DNA of 64,000 nt from Viola odorata (lineage: Eukaryota > Streptophyta > Magnoliopsida > Malpighiales > Violaceae), in NCBI GenBank assembly GCA_963691705.1, contig OY829539.1, forward strand, positions 52,364,327-52,428,326. Reading direction: 5' to 3'. The notes beneath the pieces are model-generated. The model was not told where the DNA came from, made no database searches, and was given only the letters and a program-made list of their open reading frames with translations. Below, piece by piece: positions 21,156-31,256 of this stretch (its first letter is position 1; each line of letters begins with the position of its first letter). The position numbers and the translations under genes were made by a program.

Positions 21156-21516
21156 TAAACGGCATTATTCACAACTCCGTATTGGTCCAACTCGTAATCA
21201 CGCACTTTCAGCTCAATATCAACAAACTCACTCATCCTGCAAAACCCCAACAATCATCAGCAAAACCTGCAATTTATAAACAAAGAAGAAGCGGATATGC
21301 AAAATAACTATTCAAGTACCCTTTTCCAGCTTTGAAATCGAAAAATGCCGGCAACGCAGCACCGAGTTGTGGTGACACTGACACAAGGTGAAGTGAGCGG
21401 CCGGAAATTGGAAACGATGCCGAAGATGATGGCAGTGATCGACGGTGGAGATGCGTCTTAGCTCGTGAGATGGGGAGGATTAGTTGGGCAGGGTGGGTTA
21501 GCGTCTGCAACATCAT
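21156..21516 (-). pseudogene. Acyl-ACP thioesterase (ALT/hotdog) 5' gene fragment
   Basis: Exon 1 (21320-21516) encodes a plastid transit-peptide-like N-terminus rich in Ser, Arg and Leu, ending FFDFKAGKG. Exon 2 begins at 21236 and encodes [20 protein letters not shown] then VVNNAVY, the first strand and conserved DxxGxxNN motif of plant acyl-lipid/acyl-ACP thioesterases (single hotdog domain). The intron is GT-AG and the phase joins correctly (GG|G). The homology stops abruptly at 21156, where the duplicated segment B begins, so about two thirds of the protein is missing. The frame runs on for 33 codons into the 3' flank of the defensin-like gene. It is a truncated fragment, with no sign of function. 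Confidence 0.75.
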
Positions 21517-21604
21517 ATCTGATTACCTTCTGGTGAGAGGGGAACGGGAATTTTGGGTTGATTGGCGGGTCAAAAGGTTGGTCTTTTGGGGGCGTTAGAA
21601 CTTA

Positions 21605-21790
21605 GGCAGGATAATGATTACATCTACATGGGCAACCAATGAAGCCCGGGCGTTCGTGTACCTCTGTTGCGGCGTTGCGCAGCCGCGTAACAAGCTCTTC
21701 TTCCCTTCTTAGTAATTTTGAGGCTAATTCTGTAATCGATAGGATTTCCTTACTTCACTTCTCTGAATAGTATCTATTTATTTAGAAAAG
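21605..21790. repeat. Duplicated segment A, copy 2
   Basis: Pairs with 19258-19443. Confidence 0.85.
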
Positions 21791-22040
21791 AATTATATTA
21801 TTTTCAAACAAAAATCACTGCAATTCCATTAATGGATTATATAATATATTTTCTTTCAAATGAAAGAAAACCATTAGAAGATTGCATACATTCATCATAT
21901 CTTCATAGTATCTATTTATTAAGGACATAATTATACTATTTTCAATAAATAATAAAGAATTTAAGCAATTCCATTAATGGATTATATAATATCTTTTCTC
22001 TAGAATGAAAGAAAATCATTAGAAGATTGCACGTATTGAT
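21763..22040. repeat. Imperfect tandem duplication in the promoter of defensin-like gene 2
   Basis: Two units of about 140 bp (about 21763-21903 and 21904-22040) share agtatctatttatt, ccattaatggattatataat and gaaaaccattagaagattgc or its variant. Only the second unit is kept intact upstream of copy 1. Confidence 0.65.
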
Positions 22041-22048
22041 CATTGAGC

Positions 22049-22058
22049 TATAAATATA
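22049..22058 (+). promoter_or_regulatory. TATA box of defensin-like gene 2
   Basis: tataaatata lies 74 bases before the start codon, identical to copy 1. Confidence 0.6.
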
Positions 22059-22122
22059 TGCAATGCAACTACAGAATGTATACTAAATAGAATAATAACA
22101 TCTAGCTAGCTAAGTGAGCAGC

Positions 22123-22426
22123 ATGGTTTCTCATCGAGCAATTCTTGTTGCAGTTTTCACCTTCTGTCTTCTCTTCAGTTCTGGTAAGAAAGTTTAAAAC
22201 ATATTTATCTTCAAAGAATTCATATGTATGACAAATTAAAAAATAAAATAAAATATCAATCTGTGTTGCAGGAAATTGTAGAGATTGTTTTGAGACAACT
22301 CAGAAGTGTCAACAAGACAATGAATGTGAGGATTCTTGCTTCACCGTAGGTTTTGGTGGGGAATGTAAAACAACTGGTGTTTGCTGCTGCTACTTCTTTC
22401 CAAGAGCTAAAGGTTCCTTGCCCTAA
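22123..22426 (+). CDS. Defensin-like secreted cysteine-rich peptide, copy 2
   Basis: Exons 22123-22183 and 22272-22426 with the same intron phase and length as copy 1. The 71-residue product has an identical signal peptide and all nine Cys. It differs from copy 1 at four residues: K37N, I40E, R64P and T66A. Those six base changes are the only differences in the 216-base coding sequence and all change amino acids; Ile-to-Glu needs three changes in one codon. The intron differs at one base. The promoter carries an extra duplicated unit (21763-22040), so expression may differ from copy 1. Function by family is defence or signalling, with the specific role unknown. Confidence 0.78.
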
Positions 22427-22611
22427 GAACGAAGAACTAAGAGAGCATGCCTGAATGCAACAAAAATAATACTATTTTTTTTTATTAATTTCATGTACGA
22501 AAAAAATTAAAAAAAAAGAATAAAGAAAATTTGAAATAATTTTCAAATTCGTTGTTTTCCATGCGTGTTTCTAAGGAATTGATGATTTGAACCAAAATTT
22601 TACGTCGATCG

Positions 22612-23452
22612 AAAAAAAATTAAATATAAAAAGAGTTGATTCTCTCAATAAAATGAATCTTTTTGTAAAAAATGTACGGGTTTAGATTCAAAGTATACCG
22701 TATCAATGTATCATTCTATTTCGAGAGACCCAAAAAAGTCTTTATTTCAAATATAAAAAAAATATACCAAACAAAATTTCGATTTAAGTGTATAATATAT
22801 ACCAACAATTATGTACTTATTGTTTAAGTAAAATAATGTCCCACTATCTAATAGTACCGGTGCCTTAGAATTCTACTTAATCTAACCTTTACACCGACAT
22901 TGGTTCATAAGCATATGTTTTGCATAAGTGATGGTAGTTATAGATGAGACGGAGTGCAGTTCGAATCCCACCCCTTCCCTTAAATCTTCTTTTTCGTCTG
23001 GGCTGGGCTATATTGTTTTATTTTTTAATTGTTTGTTTGTAACAGTTAACTAATAATTTTTTTAATATATAATTAATTAAATAATATTTTATTAACATTT
23101 TATGTGAAATTTAATAATTATATTTTGTTCAATAAATTTATATATAAATTATTAAATAATATAATCAATGCATTTTATTGTTAAATATATGTAATAATAA
23201 CTTCATTAAAATAAAAAGTAAAATAGATTTTTTTACTTTCATTTTTTCAATATTTACCATTCATACCAAATAAAAATAATGAGTCATTCAAACTTTTTTA
23301 TTCTCATTTTTAGTGATAGGATACTAAACATATCAAACACATACTCTATAATTCTCACTCCCTACCTCCATTGCCAAATATTTAATTATATAATAATTAT
23401 TTTAATTATTTTAATTAATAAAATTTTGATTAATAACATACTCCAGCAGATA
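22612..23452. other. AT-rich spacer
   Basis: No gene seen. Around 22930-22975 the text ends in gttcgaatcccacccc, which resembles a pol III B box of a tRNA-derived SINE, but a matching A box and tail are not convincing. Confidence 0.5.
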
Positions 23453-23605
23453 GGGGTGTCAAAACGGGTCTGCGGGCCAGACCCGATAACACCCCGATCG
23501 GGACCAGTCCCGGTCCCGACAAAAAATGGGGCCAGAAATTGGTTCCGGTCCCGAAGCGGCGGGTCTGGTCTGGGACTAGACCCGACCCGACCTGTCCAAA
23601 AAAAA
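23453..23605. mobile_element. Partial hAT-like terminus
   Basis: taggggtgtcaaaacgggt is a typical hAT MITE end, followed by repeated gacccg/cgggtc/ccggtcccg words. The opposite end is missing or decayed (cccgacccgacctgtccaaa). Confidence 0.45.
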
Positions 23606-23643
23606 AATCTTGTATTTCAAAAATTTCCTCTATGCATCCTGAC

Positions 23644-24743
23644 TAGGGCTGTTCATCAGAATTTTTCGAAATTCTAGAATTTTAGAATTCCGAACTTTCT
23701 AAAATTCATTCTGTTCCGTTCCGTAATTTTACACATTCCGAAATTCCGATTCCGAAATTATTACAGAACGGCTTTTTTTTTCAAAAAAAAATAAAAAACT
23801 TCCAAATCAGTTATTATCAATCTAAAACTGAAATAATTACAAAACAAAACCAAAACACAAGTGAATGTTCAAGGCAGAAAAACAGAAATGCCATATTCAT
23901 ATAAATCCCTCGAAGTCGAAGCATGTTAGGAATAAACTAACAAAAACCAACATTAAACCAGAGGAGAATTTCAAAATTAAAGAAACATTAAACTAACAGA
24001 AGCATGTTAGGGATTGATGAAAAAAGGAATTTCAAAATTAGGGTTTGGACTTACCAAAGGAGACGAAAGGGAGCAGCGAAGATTGGAGAGGAGAGGAGAA
24101 AGGAAACGGCGATTACAGAGGAGCGAGGGTCCTCGCCGTCGAGGAGCGAGGCTGCGAGGGTCGATGCCGTCGAAGAGCGAGCCTGAGACTGCGAGAGAGG
24201 AGAAGGAGCGAGCGTCGTGATGACTTAGGGCTGAGAGAGAGAGGAGAAGAAAGATTGTGATTTGCGAGGAGCGAGGGTCCTCGCCGTCGAGGAGCGAGGC
24301 TGCGAGCATCGACGCCAACGAGGAGCGAGGTTGCGACTGCGAGAGAGGAGAAGGAGCGGCCGAGCGGGCGTCGTGCGAGGATTTAGGGTTGTTTAGTGTT
24401 TAGGAAATTAGGACCTTTAGGCTTAGAGTTAGGGTTGTTTGATGCAAGTTGGAACGGGGTCGTGTTTGGCATTGTTGTGTTTCATAATGGGTGTTGGAAC
24501 GGCGTCGTTGGAATAAAAACAAAAATTAAAAATACTTACATTACATATAATATGTCATATGTATATTATATATATATATATAATTTCAGAATTTCGGAAA
24601 GTTCCAAAATTCATTCCGTTCCGTTTCGAAATAAATTTCGGAACGGAAATTCCCATTCTGAGTTCCGAAATTCCGAATTTTTTTTCCCGAACTTTATTTT
24701 GAAATGGAATGGAATTTCGGAATCCCTCCGATGAACACCCCTA
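23644..24743. mobile_element. hAT-like non-autonomous element with GC-rich tandem core
   Basis: An exact 8-bp target duplication, atcctgac, lies at 23636-23643 and 24744-24751. The left end is tagggctgttcatcagaa and the right end, reverse-complemented, is taggggtgttcatcggag. Subterminal regions are packed with short gaattccg/cggaatt inverted words. The core (24117-24400) is GC- and purine-rich and contains a direct repeat with period 148 (gagcgagggtcctcgccgtc at 24121 and 24269). Frames in the core follow the repeat on both strands and show no known domain. It is 1100 bp. Confidence 0.82.
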
Positions 24744-24808
24744 ATCCTGACATGCTTAACCATAGGAAACTGCATCTTCTATCCAAGCACAGTCATGTGG
24801 TATTCACG

Positions 24809-25480
24809 CTAATTCTTTTTAGAAACCTGAGTCTTACTTGATAAAAAACCTAAGCATATGCATCGTATAAATAACATTAATGTTAGGAACTTCAGTAACT
24901 TCATGACAGGAGCTGACAGCAATGTCCATTGGGAGTTTACTAGTATTTCTCCAATGACCATCATCAGATGCTCCCTATATGAGACCAAAGTAACACATAC
25001 CAGCTTAAATGAGTAAGAGAGTGAATCCACTGATGTATATGCCAAATAGAGAAGGGCACTTTTGTAGAACTCAGCAAACTCCTGCCCGCAATTATGATAT
25101 TGAGATGCAACCCAATAATAACTGGCATAGACAGATGGATCAATGTCAGTCATACTGTCTAGGGTACTTTTCCCATCATCTAGAAGCTTCTTGCATTCCT
25201 TAGGATTCCCTTGCTCAAGCTTGAATAGAGCCAATTGCATCCTAATGTAAAGAATTGGCTCTTCTATCCGCTGCTCCCTAGTTACCTTAAGCTTTTCAAT
25301 GATCCCTTCAGATAGCTAATAGCAGCTTCTTTCTCTGTATACTGCCGAGAAACTATGACAGCAAAGTGGGCAAGCTTGAGAAGGTTAATCTTGGTCTCAA
25401 AGTTAGTGATGAAATTATGATACAGCTGTATAAGAGCATCGCCAGCCTGAAATTTACCATAAAAACACAGGGTAAGCATC
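24809..25480 (-). pseudogene. 26S proteasome regulatory subunit RPN9 fragment
   Basis: The minus strand encodes AGDALIQLYHNFITNFETKI and LLKLAHFAVIVSRQYTEKEA (25449-25320), then after a one-base frameshift near 25312 EKLKVTREQRIEEPILYIRM and QLALFKLEQGNPKECKKLLD through YKSALLYLAYTSVDSLSYSF (25270-25012). These match the N-terminal helical repeats of RPN9 (PSMD13), a lid subunit of the proteasome. A splice acceptor (tttcag) precedes AGDAL at 25449. The rest of the protein (PCI domain) and the first exon are absent, and the frame beyond 25010 is not recognisable. It is a broken duplicate with introns partly retained, so it came by DNA copying. Confidence 0.78.
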
Positions 25481-25957
25481 TAAATTTGTTACACATAGCA
25501 AAAACACATAGAATTACTACACACTTAAAACTATTACCATAAACCACAGCTGAGAACAATGGACAAGGTGTGAGATCCCACTACTAAAAGCCAAAACCCT
25601 AATGTCATTCAGCAAATCCGTACCTTAAACTACTTCAATTCCCAGAACTCTAACGCATGCGAAAACCCTAGCTACCTCACAAAACCCAAAACCCTTAGAA
25701 ATCAATTCCCAGATCGCAATATAAATCCACAAAACCTTAAGGAGTAACATAAAATTCAATATACTCAAGCAAGTAAGAAGAGAGAGGACCTGTTTATGGC
25801 AGAGATGGAATTACTGAGGTCTGCAAAAGAAGTACCCAATAAGGTTGCGTTAGGGCTTCTGTTTTCAAACTGAGAAATTGTTTTCTCATCTTCTGTTTAA
25901 CAATGCTTGTTCCTAAATTTTGAGGGATTTTGCTGATAGTTTCTGTTTTTTCGACAG

Positions 25958-26251
25958 GTAAAAGCAGAGACAATTACAGAAATCGGAGAGGCTCATCAAG
26001 AGTTCATTGTCAATTCTGTTCAAAAACATGATATTAATCTACTTGTTATAGGGAACCCAGATGTTGGCTCTAGAAAAAGGTCTGTGTTCTAGCATCAGTC
26101 ATGGCTTTTATCAGTCATTTCTTTCTTTTTCTTAAGATTTTTGGACTTTTTACAATGTAGGACTTTTTTGGGTACATTTAGCAACTATTGCGTCAAAAAG
26201 GCCAACTGCCATGTCCTTGTTTCGAAGGAAAAAAGATTGAAAGATCAGTGA
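25958..26251 (+). pseudogene. Universal stress protein (UspA-like) 3' exons
   Basis: Exon 25958-26079 follows a cag acceptor and encodes VKAETITEIGEAHQEFIVNS and VQKHDINLLVIGNPDVGSRK. Exon 26161-26251 joins in phase across a GT-AG intron and encodes RTFLGTFSNYCVKKANCHVL and the end VSKEKRLKDQ. This is the C-terminal half of a plant USP domain (LLVIG, SNYCV..A.CHVLV), an ATP-binding stress-response fold. No N-terminal exons were found; upstream lies the RPN9 fragment on the other strand. Frames and splice sites are intact, so it may be a recent fragment. Confidence 0.62.
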
Positions 26252-26678
26252 TAATCCAATCCACCATGACATTTCCTTCTTTTTTATGCTAAAAATCAAC
26301 AAGAGCACATGCTTTTCTGGGTTGTTTGTGTAAAATTTGTGGCAAAAGACAGTAAAAAGCCTCCCTTTCTCTCATTTTCGACCAACAGTCGATGTTTCAG
26401 GAATTGAAAAGATTCTGTATTTTCTAAAGTGTTATAAATGCTCTAGGGAACAAAACCTTTTTTGATTTGGCGTCTGGACATCCTTTCTCTGTAGATAGAG
26501 GGGGGGTTCTTCCATGAGTGGAGCTTCAAGGAGTAACTGATCCCTCTACATTCTAGAGGGATGGGTGGAAAGATACTCTTGGGGCTAAGTCACAGTCCAA
26601 CTCGCCACATTTTCCTCGTCCATTTGGAGCCGGACGAGGATCATACCTAGAAGCAGCTATCAATAATAATCCAATGTA
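26252..26678. other. Spacer, no recognised feature
   Basis: No clear gene. A short frame before 26678 (GAGRGSYLEAAINNN) continues across the copia target site at 31749, but I do not recognise it. Confidence 0.5.
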
Positions 26679-26683
26679 ATCTG

Positions 26684-27173
26684 TGATAAAATACAACACC
26701 AATTAATTATTACTATTATCTATTAGTAATAAATTAATAAGTGAAATTAGTCAAAAAGGGGATGGGAGCAACATTTTCCTCGGATTGGAAATTTTGGCAG
26801 CAAAGGATGACTTGAGAAAAGAGGTCGACAGCAGAGAGGCGCATGGTATTATTGCCAAATTGGCTGCACCAATTTCTCAATTTTGTGGGGCCAAGTTAGT
26901 TGTCATCTCATCACCATACTAGACTAAGAGAATTGTAATACCTATATATATTTATGTTAGGCCATAGTTGTAATGTATCTAGTGGAACAAAGCAATTAGT
27001 TCCAACCGAGAGAGAGCAAGTGAGTGTGTGTGTTCAGAATAAAATTTAGTGAGTGTGTTTGTATCCCATTTGTAGTTTCCTTACTTCCATTAAATAAAAG
27101 TTCAGCTTTAGTAGCTCGTATCTCCATTCGAGTAATTATTAGCTTTGTTAATTTTCACCACCTTTGTTCAACA
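26684..27173 (+). repeat. Copia 5' LTR
   Basis: Starts tgataaaatacaac and ends ttgttcaaca. 490 bp. Confidence 0.94.
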
Positions 27174-27206
27174 ATCTGGTAGCGGAGCTTGGTTGGTTAT
27201 CGGACC

Positions 27207-30200
27207 ATGGGTGACCTTCAAGTTGTTGGTGGAATTAAAAAGCTCAATAATCAAAACTACACTTCTTGGTCTACTTGCTTGATGTCTTACATGCAAGGAC
27301 AAGATTTGTGGGAGATAGTAAATGGAAGTGAAGTCACACCACTAGAGACGGAGGATACAAACGGTTCTCTTCGAAAATGGAAGATCAAAGCGGGCAAAGC
27401 AATGTTCGCTTTGAAGACAACAGTTGATGAAGAGGTCCTGGAGTATATCCGCGATGCCAAAACTCCCAATGAAGCTTGGGATACGTTCGCCAAGCGATTC
27501 TCGAAGAAGAATGACACAAGACTCCAACTTTTAGAAAGTGAGTTATTGTCAATAATGCAACATGATTTGACAATTGCTCAATACTTTCATAAAGTGAAGT
27601 CGTTGTGCCGAGAAATTTCTGAATTAGATCCAGAAGCTCCAATCGGAGAAACCAGGATGAAAAGAATAATCATCCATGGTTTGAGGCCCGAGTACAGAGG
27701 GTTCGTCGCTGCAGTACAGGGATGGCCGACCCAACCATCACTTGTTGAGTTCGAAAATTTGCTAGCTAGTCAAGAAGCATTAGCTAAGCAGATTGGTGGA
27801 GTTTCGCTAAAAGGTGAAGAGGAAGCACTCTACACCAACAAAAATCGGCGAAATTTTAAGCAGCGGACAGTTGGTGGATCTAAAAGAAATGTTGATAAGA
27901 CTGCGAGCAATCATGGTGAAGGAAGCGCTCGCGCAGGGGGAGCTTATGTCAAAAATAAAAAGTTCGAAGGGAAGTGCTACAACTGCGGAAAGATGGGACA
28001 TAAAGCAAGCTCTTGTTGGTCAAAGAAAAAGACCATGGAGAGCAACGCCGCCACTTCTAACTGTGAAGAAGAGTGGGATATTGAGGCAGACTTTGTTGCA
28101 GAAGAGGAGGAAAATGCTTCTACAGCAATAACATCCAATCGAATTGATTACAAGAATGATTGGATTGTTGATTCAGGTTGCTCAAATCACATGACAGGTG
28201 ATAAAGAGAAGCTGCAAAACCTGTCAAAGTACAAGGGGAACCACGTGGTGGTAACAGCAAATGACTCGAGGTTACCGATAGCACACACCGGTAAAACAAA
28301 AGTCTCCTCTAAACAGGATGCTATTATGATGCCCCTTGAAGATGTCTACCATGTCCCAGGAATAAAGAAAAATCTTCTTTCTGTTACACAACTAACATCT
28401 TCTGGCAATTATGTGCTGTTTGGTCCACATGATGTTAAAATATACCGGGAGCTTAAAATTTTGGAAGAACCAGTGATGAAGGGAAGAAGATTACCGACAG
28501 CATACGTGATGTCGGCAGAGACGGCATATGTAGACAAGACAAGAAAAAATGAGACTGTAGACTTATGGCACATGCGGCTTAGTCATGTTAGCTATTCCAA
28601 GCTAGACGTGATGATGAAAAAGTCAATGCTGAGAGGACTTCCTCAACTAGAAGTGAGAACTGACACGATATGTGCAGGGTGTCAGTACGGAAAAGCGCAT
28701 CAGTTGCCGTATGAAAAGTCTAAATTCAAGGCGAAGGAACCATTAGAGTTAATTCACTCTGATGTGTTTGGACCAGTCAAACAAGCATCTATCAACGGGA
28801 TGAAGTACATGGTAACCTTCATTGATGACTTCTCCAGATATGTCTGGGTCTATTTTTTGAAGGAAAAATCTGAAACTTTTTCAAAGTTCAAAGAGTTCAA
28901 AGATGCGGCTGAAGCTGAAGTTGGCAAATCTGTTATTTGTCTACGCACAGATAATGGTGGAGAATATACTTCACATGAGTTCTCTGATTTCCTACGGAAG
29001 TGTCGAATACGTCATCAGTTCACATGTGCAAATACTCCACAGCAAAATGGTGTCGCTGAAAGGAAGAATAGGCACATGACAGAAATATGTCGAAGTATGC
29101 TCCATGCAAAGAATGTTCCAGGAAGGTTCTGGGTAGAAGCAATGAAGACCGCAACCTTCGTGATCAATAGGCTTCCACAACAAAGGCTAAGCTTTGTTTC
29201 ACCCTTTGAAAAATTATGGAGCATGAAACCTTCAGTCGGACATTTCCGAGTCTTCGGATGTGTATGCTATGTATTTGTACCTGACCATTTACGTAGCAAG
29301 ATGGACAAGAAAGCTGTTAGATGTATATTTGTGGGATACGACAGTCAAAAGAAAGGATGGAGATGTTGTGATCCTACAAATGGAAAGTGTTACACGTCCA
29401 GAAATGTGATATTTGATGAAGCGTCTTCGTGGTGGTCCTCAAACAAGACGACACTGCCAGACTCGGATGATTTCAAAGATAAATTGGAATCTTCTCAGCT
29501 CCAATTTAGTCCAGAAGAAAGTCAGGATACAGAGAGTGATGAAGATGCTGAAAAGAAGGCAACACAAGGTCCTTGGCAAACTGGTGTACACCAACAACCA
29601 AGTGAAGATAAGGTTGAAGAACCAGTTTCACTCAGGAGGTCTACTAGGGTTAGAAAACCAAACCCTAAGTATGCCAATGCCGCCTTGGTAGAAGAAGATG
29701 CAAAAGAACCAGAGACATTTGAGGAAGCATTCCAGAAGCTGGAATGGACTAAAGCAATGAAAGAAGAAATTGCTGCACTAGAGCAAAATCAGACTTGGGA
29801 GCTTGTGCCAAAACCGAAGGATGTGAAACCTATTTCCTGCAAATGGGTTTACAAGATAAAGCGTCGCCCGGATGGATCAATTGAAAGGCACAAGGCTCGA
29901 CTAGTAGCTCGTGGTTTTTCACAGCAGTATGGATTGGACTATGATGAGACGTTTAGTCCAGTAGCGAAGCTTACAACAGTGCGAGTTTTACTTGCGCTCG
30001 CAGCTAGTAAGGATTGGAAGTTGTGGCAGATGGATGTGAAGAATGCATTTCTTCATGGAGAATTGGATCGGGAGATCTACATGAACCAACCAATGGGTTT
30101 TCAGAGTCAAGACCATCCTGAATTTGTCTGTAAGCTTCGGAAGGCGCTCTACGGCTTAAAGCAAGCACCAAGAGCCTGGTATGGGAAGATTGCTGAATTT

Positions 30201-31256
30201 CTTACTCATACTGGTTATTCAGTAACACCTGCAGATTCCAGTTTATTTGTCAAAGCTAATGGAGGAAAGCTGGCTATTGTGCTAGTATATGTGGATGATT
30301 TGATCATTACGGGAGATTGTGAAGATGAGATTCTTCAAACGAAGGAGAATTTGTCTGTTCGCTTTCAGATGAAAGAACTCGGTCAACTCAAGCACTTCCT
30401 TGGGTTAGAGGTTGATCGTACTCCTGAAGGAATATTCCTCCATCAGCAAAAGTACTCCAATGATCTGTTAAAGAAGTTTGGAATGCTTAACTGCAAGCCA
30501 GTTTCGACACCAATGGAGCCAAACGCAAAGATGTGCGCTAATGAAGGGAAAGACTTGGAAGATGCAACAATGTACCGACAGTTGGTTGGTAGTTTAATCT
30601 ACTTAACCTTAACAAGACCTGATATTTCTTATGCAGTTGGTGTGATGAGTCGGTACATGCAAAATCCAAAGAAGCCTCACCTCGAAGCAGTTCGGCGAAT
30701 TTTGAGATACGTGAAGAATACACTTGGCTATGGTATTACGTACAAGAAAGGTGGAGATGGCAAACTAATTGGCTACTGTGATGCTAACTATGCAGGTGAT
30801 CATGATACCCGACGCTCAACTACAGGGTATATTTTTATGCTTGGATCTGGAGCAGTTTCTTGGTGTAGCAAAAGACAACCAACAGTGTCTTTATCGACAA
30901 CAGAAGCAGAGTACCGAGCAGCAGCAATGGCAGCTCAAGAGAGTACTTGGTTGATGCAGCTACTGGAGGACTTGCATCAAGCAATAGAGTATGCAATTCC
31001 TTTGTATTGCGATAATTTGTCGGCAATACGTCTGGCAGAGAATCCAGTTTTTCATGCAAGAACTAAGCACGTGGAAGTGCATTATCATTTTATCAGGGAA
31101 AAGGTTTTGCAAGAAGAAATTGGATTGGAGCATGTTAAGACAGAAGATCAAGCTGCAGATTTGTTTACAAAAAGTTTGAGTGGCAGTAAGTTTGAAAAAT
31201 TCTGTCATCAACTTGGTATGGTGAAAAAGGCGAAAGTTGGTGTTGAGGGGGAGTGA
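27207..31256 (+). CDS. Ty1/copia gag-pol polyprotein, intact
   Basis: The start is ATG 27207 (GDLQVVGGIKKLNNQNYTSW follows); the frame can be opened further upstream only at a non-ATG codon. The product is 1349 residues. Gag (UBN2-type) is about residues 1-240; the zinc knuckle CYNCGKMGHKASSC is near 257; the protease has DWIVDSGCSNHMTG (catalytic Asp about 322). Integrase has the zinc site (HMRLSHVSYSK...CAGCQYGKAH) and the D-D-E triad in LIHSDVFGPV, RTDNGGEYTS and PQQNGVAERK. Reverse transcriptase has WQMDVKNAFLHGELDREIYM and the catalytic YVDDLIITGD. RNase H has GYCDANYAGDHDTRRSTTGY, STTEAEYRAAAMA and HVEVHYHFIREK. The TGA stop is the first three bases of the 3' LTR. It is probably expressed as one polyprotein and self-cleaved. 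Confidence 0.95.
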   Translation: MGDLQVVGGIKKLNNQNYTSWSTCLMSYMQGQDLWEIVNGSEVTPLETEDTNGSLRKWKIKAGKAMFALKTTVDEEVLEYIRDAKTPNEAWDTFAKRFSKKNDTRLQLLESELLSIMQHDLTIAQYFHKVKSLCREISELDPEAPIGETRMKRIIIHGLRPEYRGFVAAVQGWPTQPSLVEFENLLASQEALAKQIGGVSLKGEEEALYTNKNRRNFKQRTVGGSKRNVDKTASNHGEGSARAGGAYVKNKKFEGKCYNCGKMGHKASSCWSKKKTMESNAATSNCEEEWDIEADFVAEEEENASTAITSNRIDYKNDWIVDSGCSNHMTGDKEKLQNLSKYKGNHVVVTANDSRLPIAHTGKTKVSSKQDAIMMPLEDVYHVPGIKKNLLSVTQLTSSGNYVLFGPHDVKIYRELKILEEPVMKGRRLPTAYVMSAETAYVDKTRKNETVDLWHMRLSHVSYSKLDVMMKKSMLRGLPQLEVRTDTICAGCQYGKAHQLPYEKSKFKAKEPLELIHSDVFGPVKQASINGMKYMVTFIDDFSRYVWVYFLKEKSETFSKFKEFKDAAEAEVGKSVICLRTDNGGEYTSHEFSDFLRKCRIRHQFTCANTPQQNGVAERKNRHMTEICRSMLHAKNVPGRFWVEAMKTATFVINRLPQQRLSFVSPFEKLWSMKPSVGHFRVFGCVCYVFVPDHLRSKMDKKAVRCIFVGYDSQKKGWRCCDPTNGKCYTSRNVIFDEASSWWSSNKTTLPDSDDFKDKLESSQLQFSPEESQDTESDEDAEKKATQGPWQTGVHQQPSEDKVEEPVSLRRSTRVRKPNPKYANAALVEEDAKEPETFEEAFQKLEWTKAMKEEIAALEQNQTWELVPKPKDVKPISCKWVYKIKRRPDGSIERHKARLVARGFSQQYGLDYDETFSPVAKLTTVRVLLALAASKDWKLWQMDVKNAFLHGELDREIYMNQPMGFQSQDHPEFVCKLRKALYGLKQAPRAWYGKIAEFLTHTGYSVTPADSSLFVKANGGKLAIVLVYVDDLIITGDCEDEILQTKENLSVRFQMKELGQLKHFLGLEVDRTPEGIFLHQQKYSNDLLKKFGMLNCKPVSTPMEPNAKMCANEGKDLEDATMYRQLVGSLIYLTLTRPDISYAVGVMSRYMQNPKKPHLEAVRRILRYVKNTLGYGITYKKGGDGKLIGYCDANYAGDHDTRRSTTGYIFMLGSGAVSWCSKRQPTVSLSTTEAEYRAAAMAAQESTWLMQLLEDLHQAIEYAIPLYCDNLSAIRLAENPVFHARTKHVEVHYHFIREKVLQEEIGLEHVKTEDQAADLFTKSLSGSKFEKFCHQLGMVKKAKVGVEGE

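Larger units (their letters stand above)
21989..22611. repeat. Duplicated segment B, copy 2
   Basis: Pairs with 20531-21155 at a constant offset of 1458 bp through the coding region. Confidence 0.88.

Noticed and set aside
24007..24318. 103-residue minus-strand frame with overlapping plus-strand frames in the GC-rich core
   Set aside because: The frames on both strands simply follow the 148-bp tandem repeat, with no known domain, start context or splice support.
27189..27206. Upstream extension of the copia frame by six codons
   Set aside because: It opens at TTG, and ATG 27207 is the first proper start.
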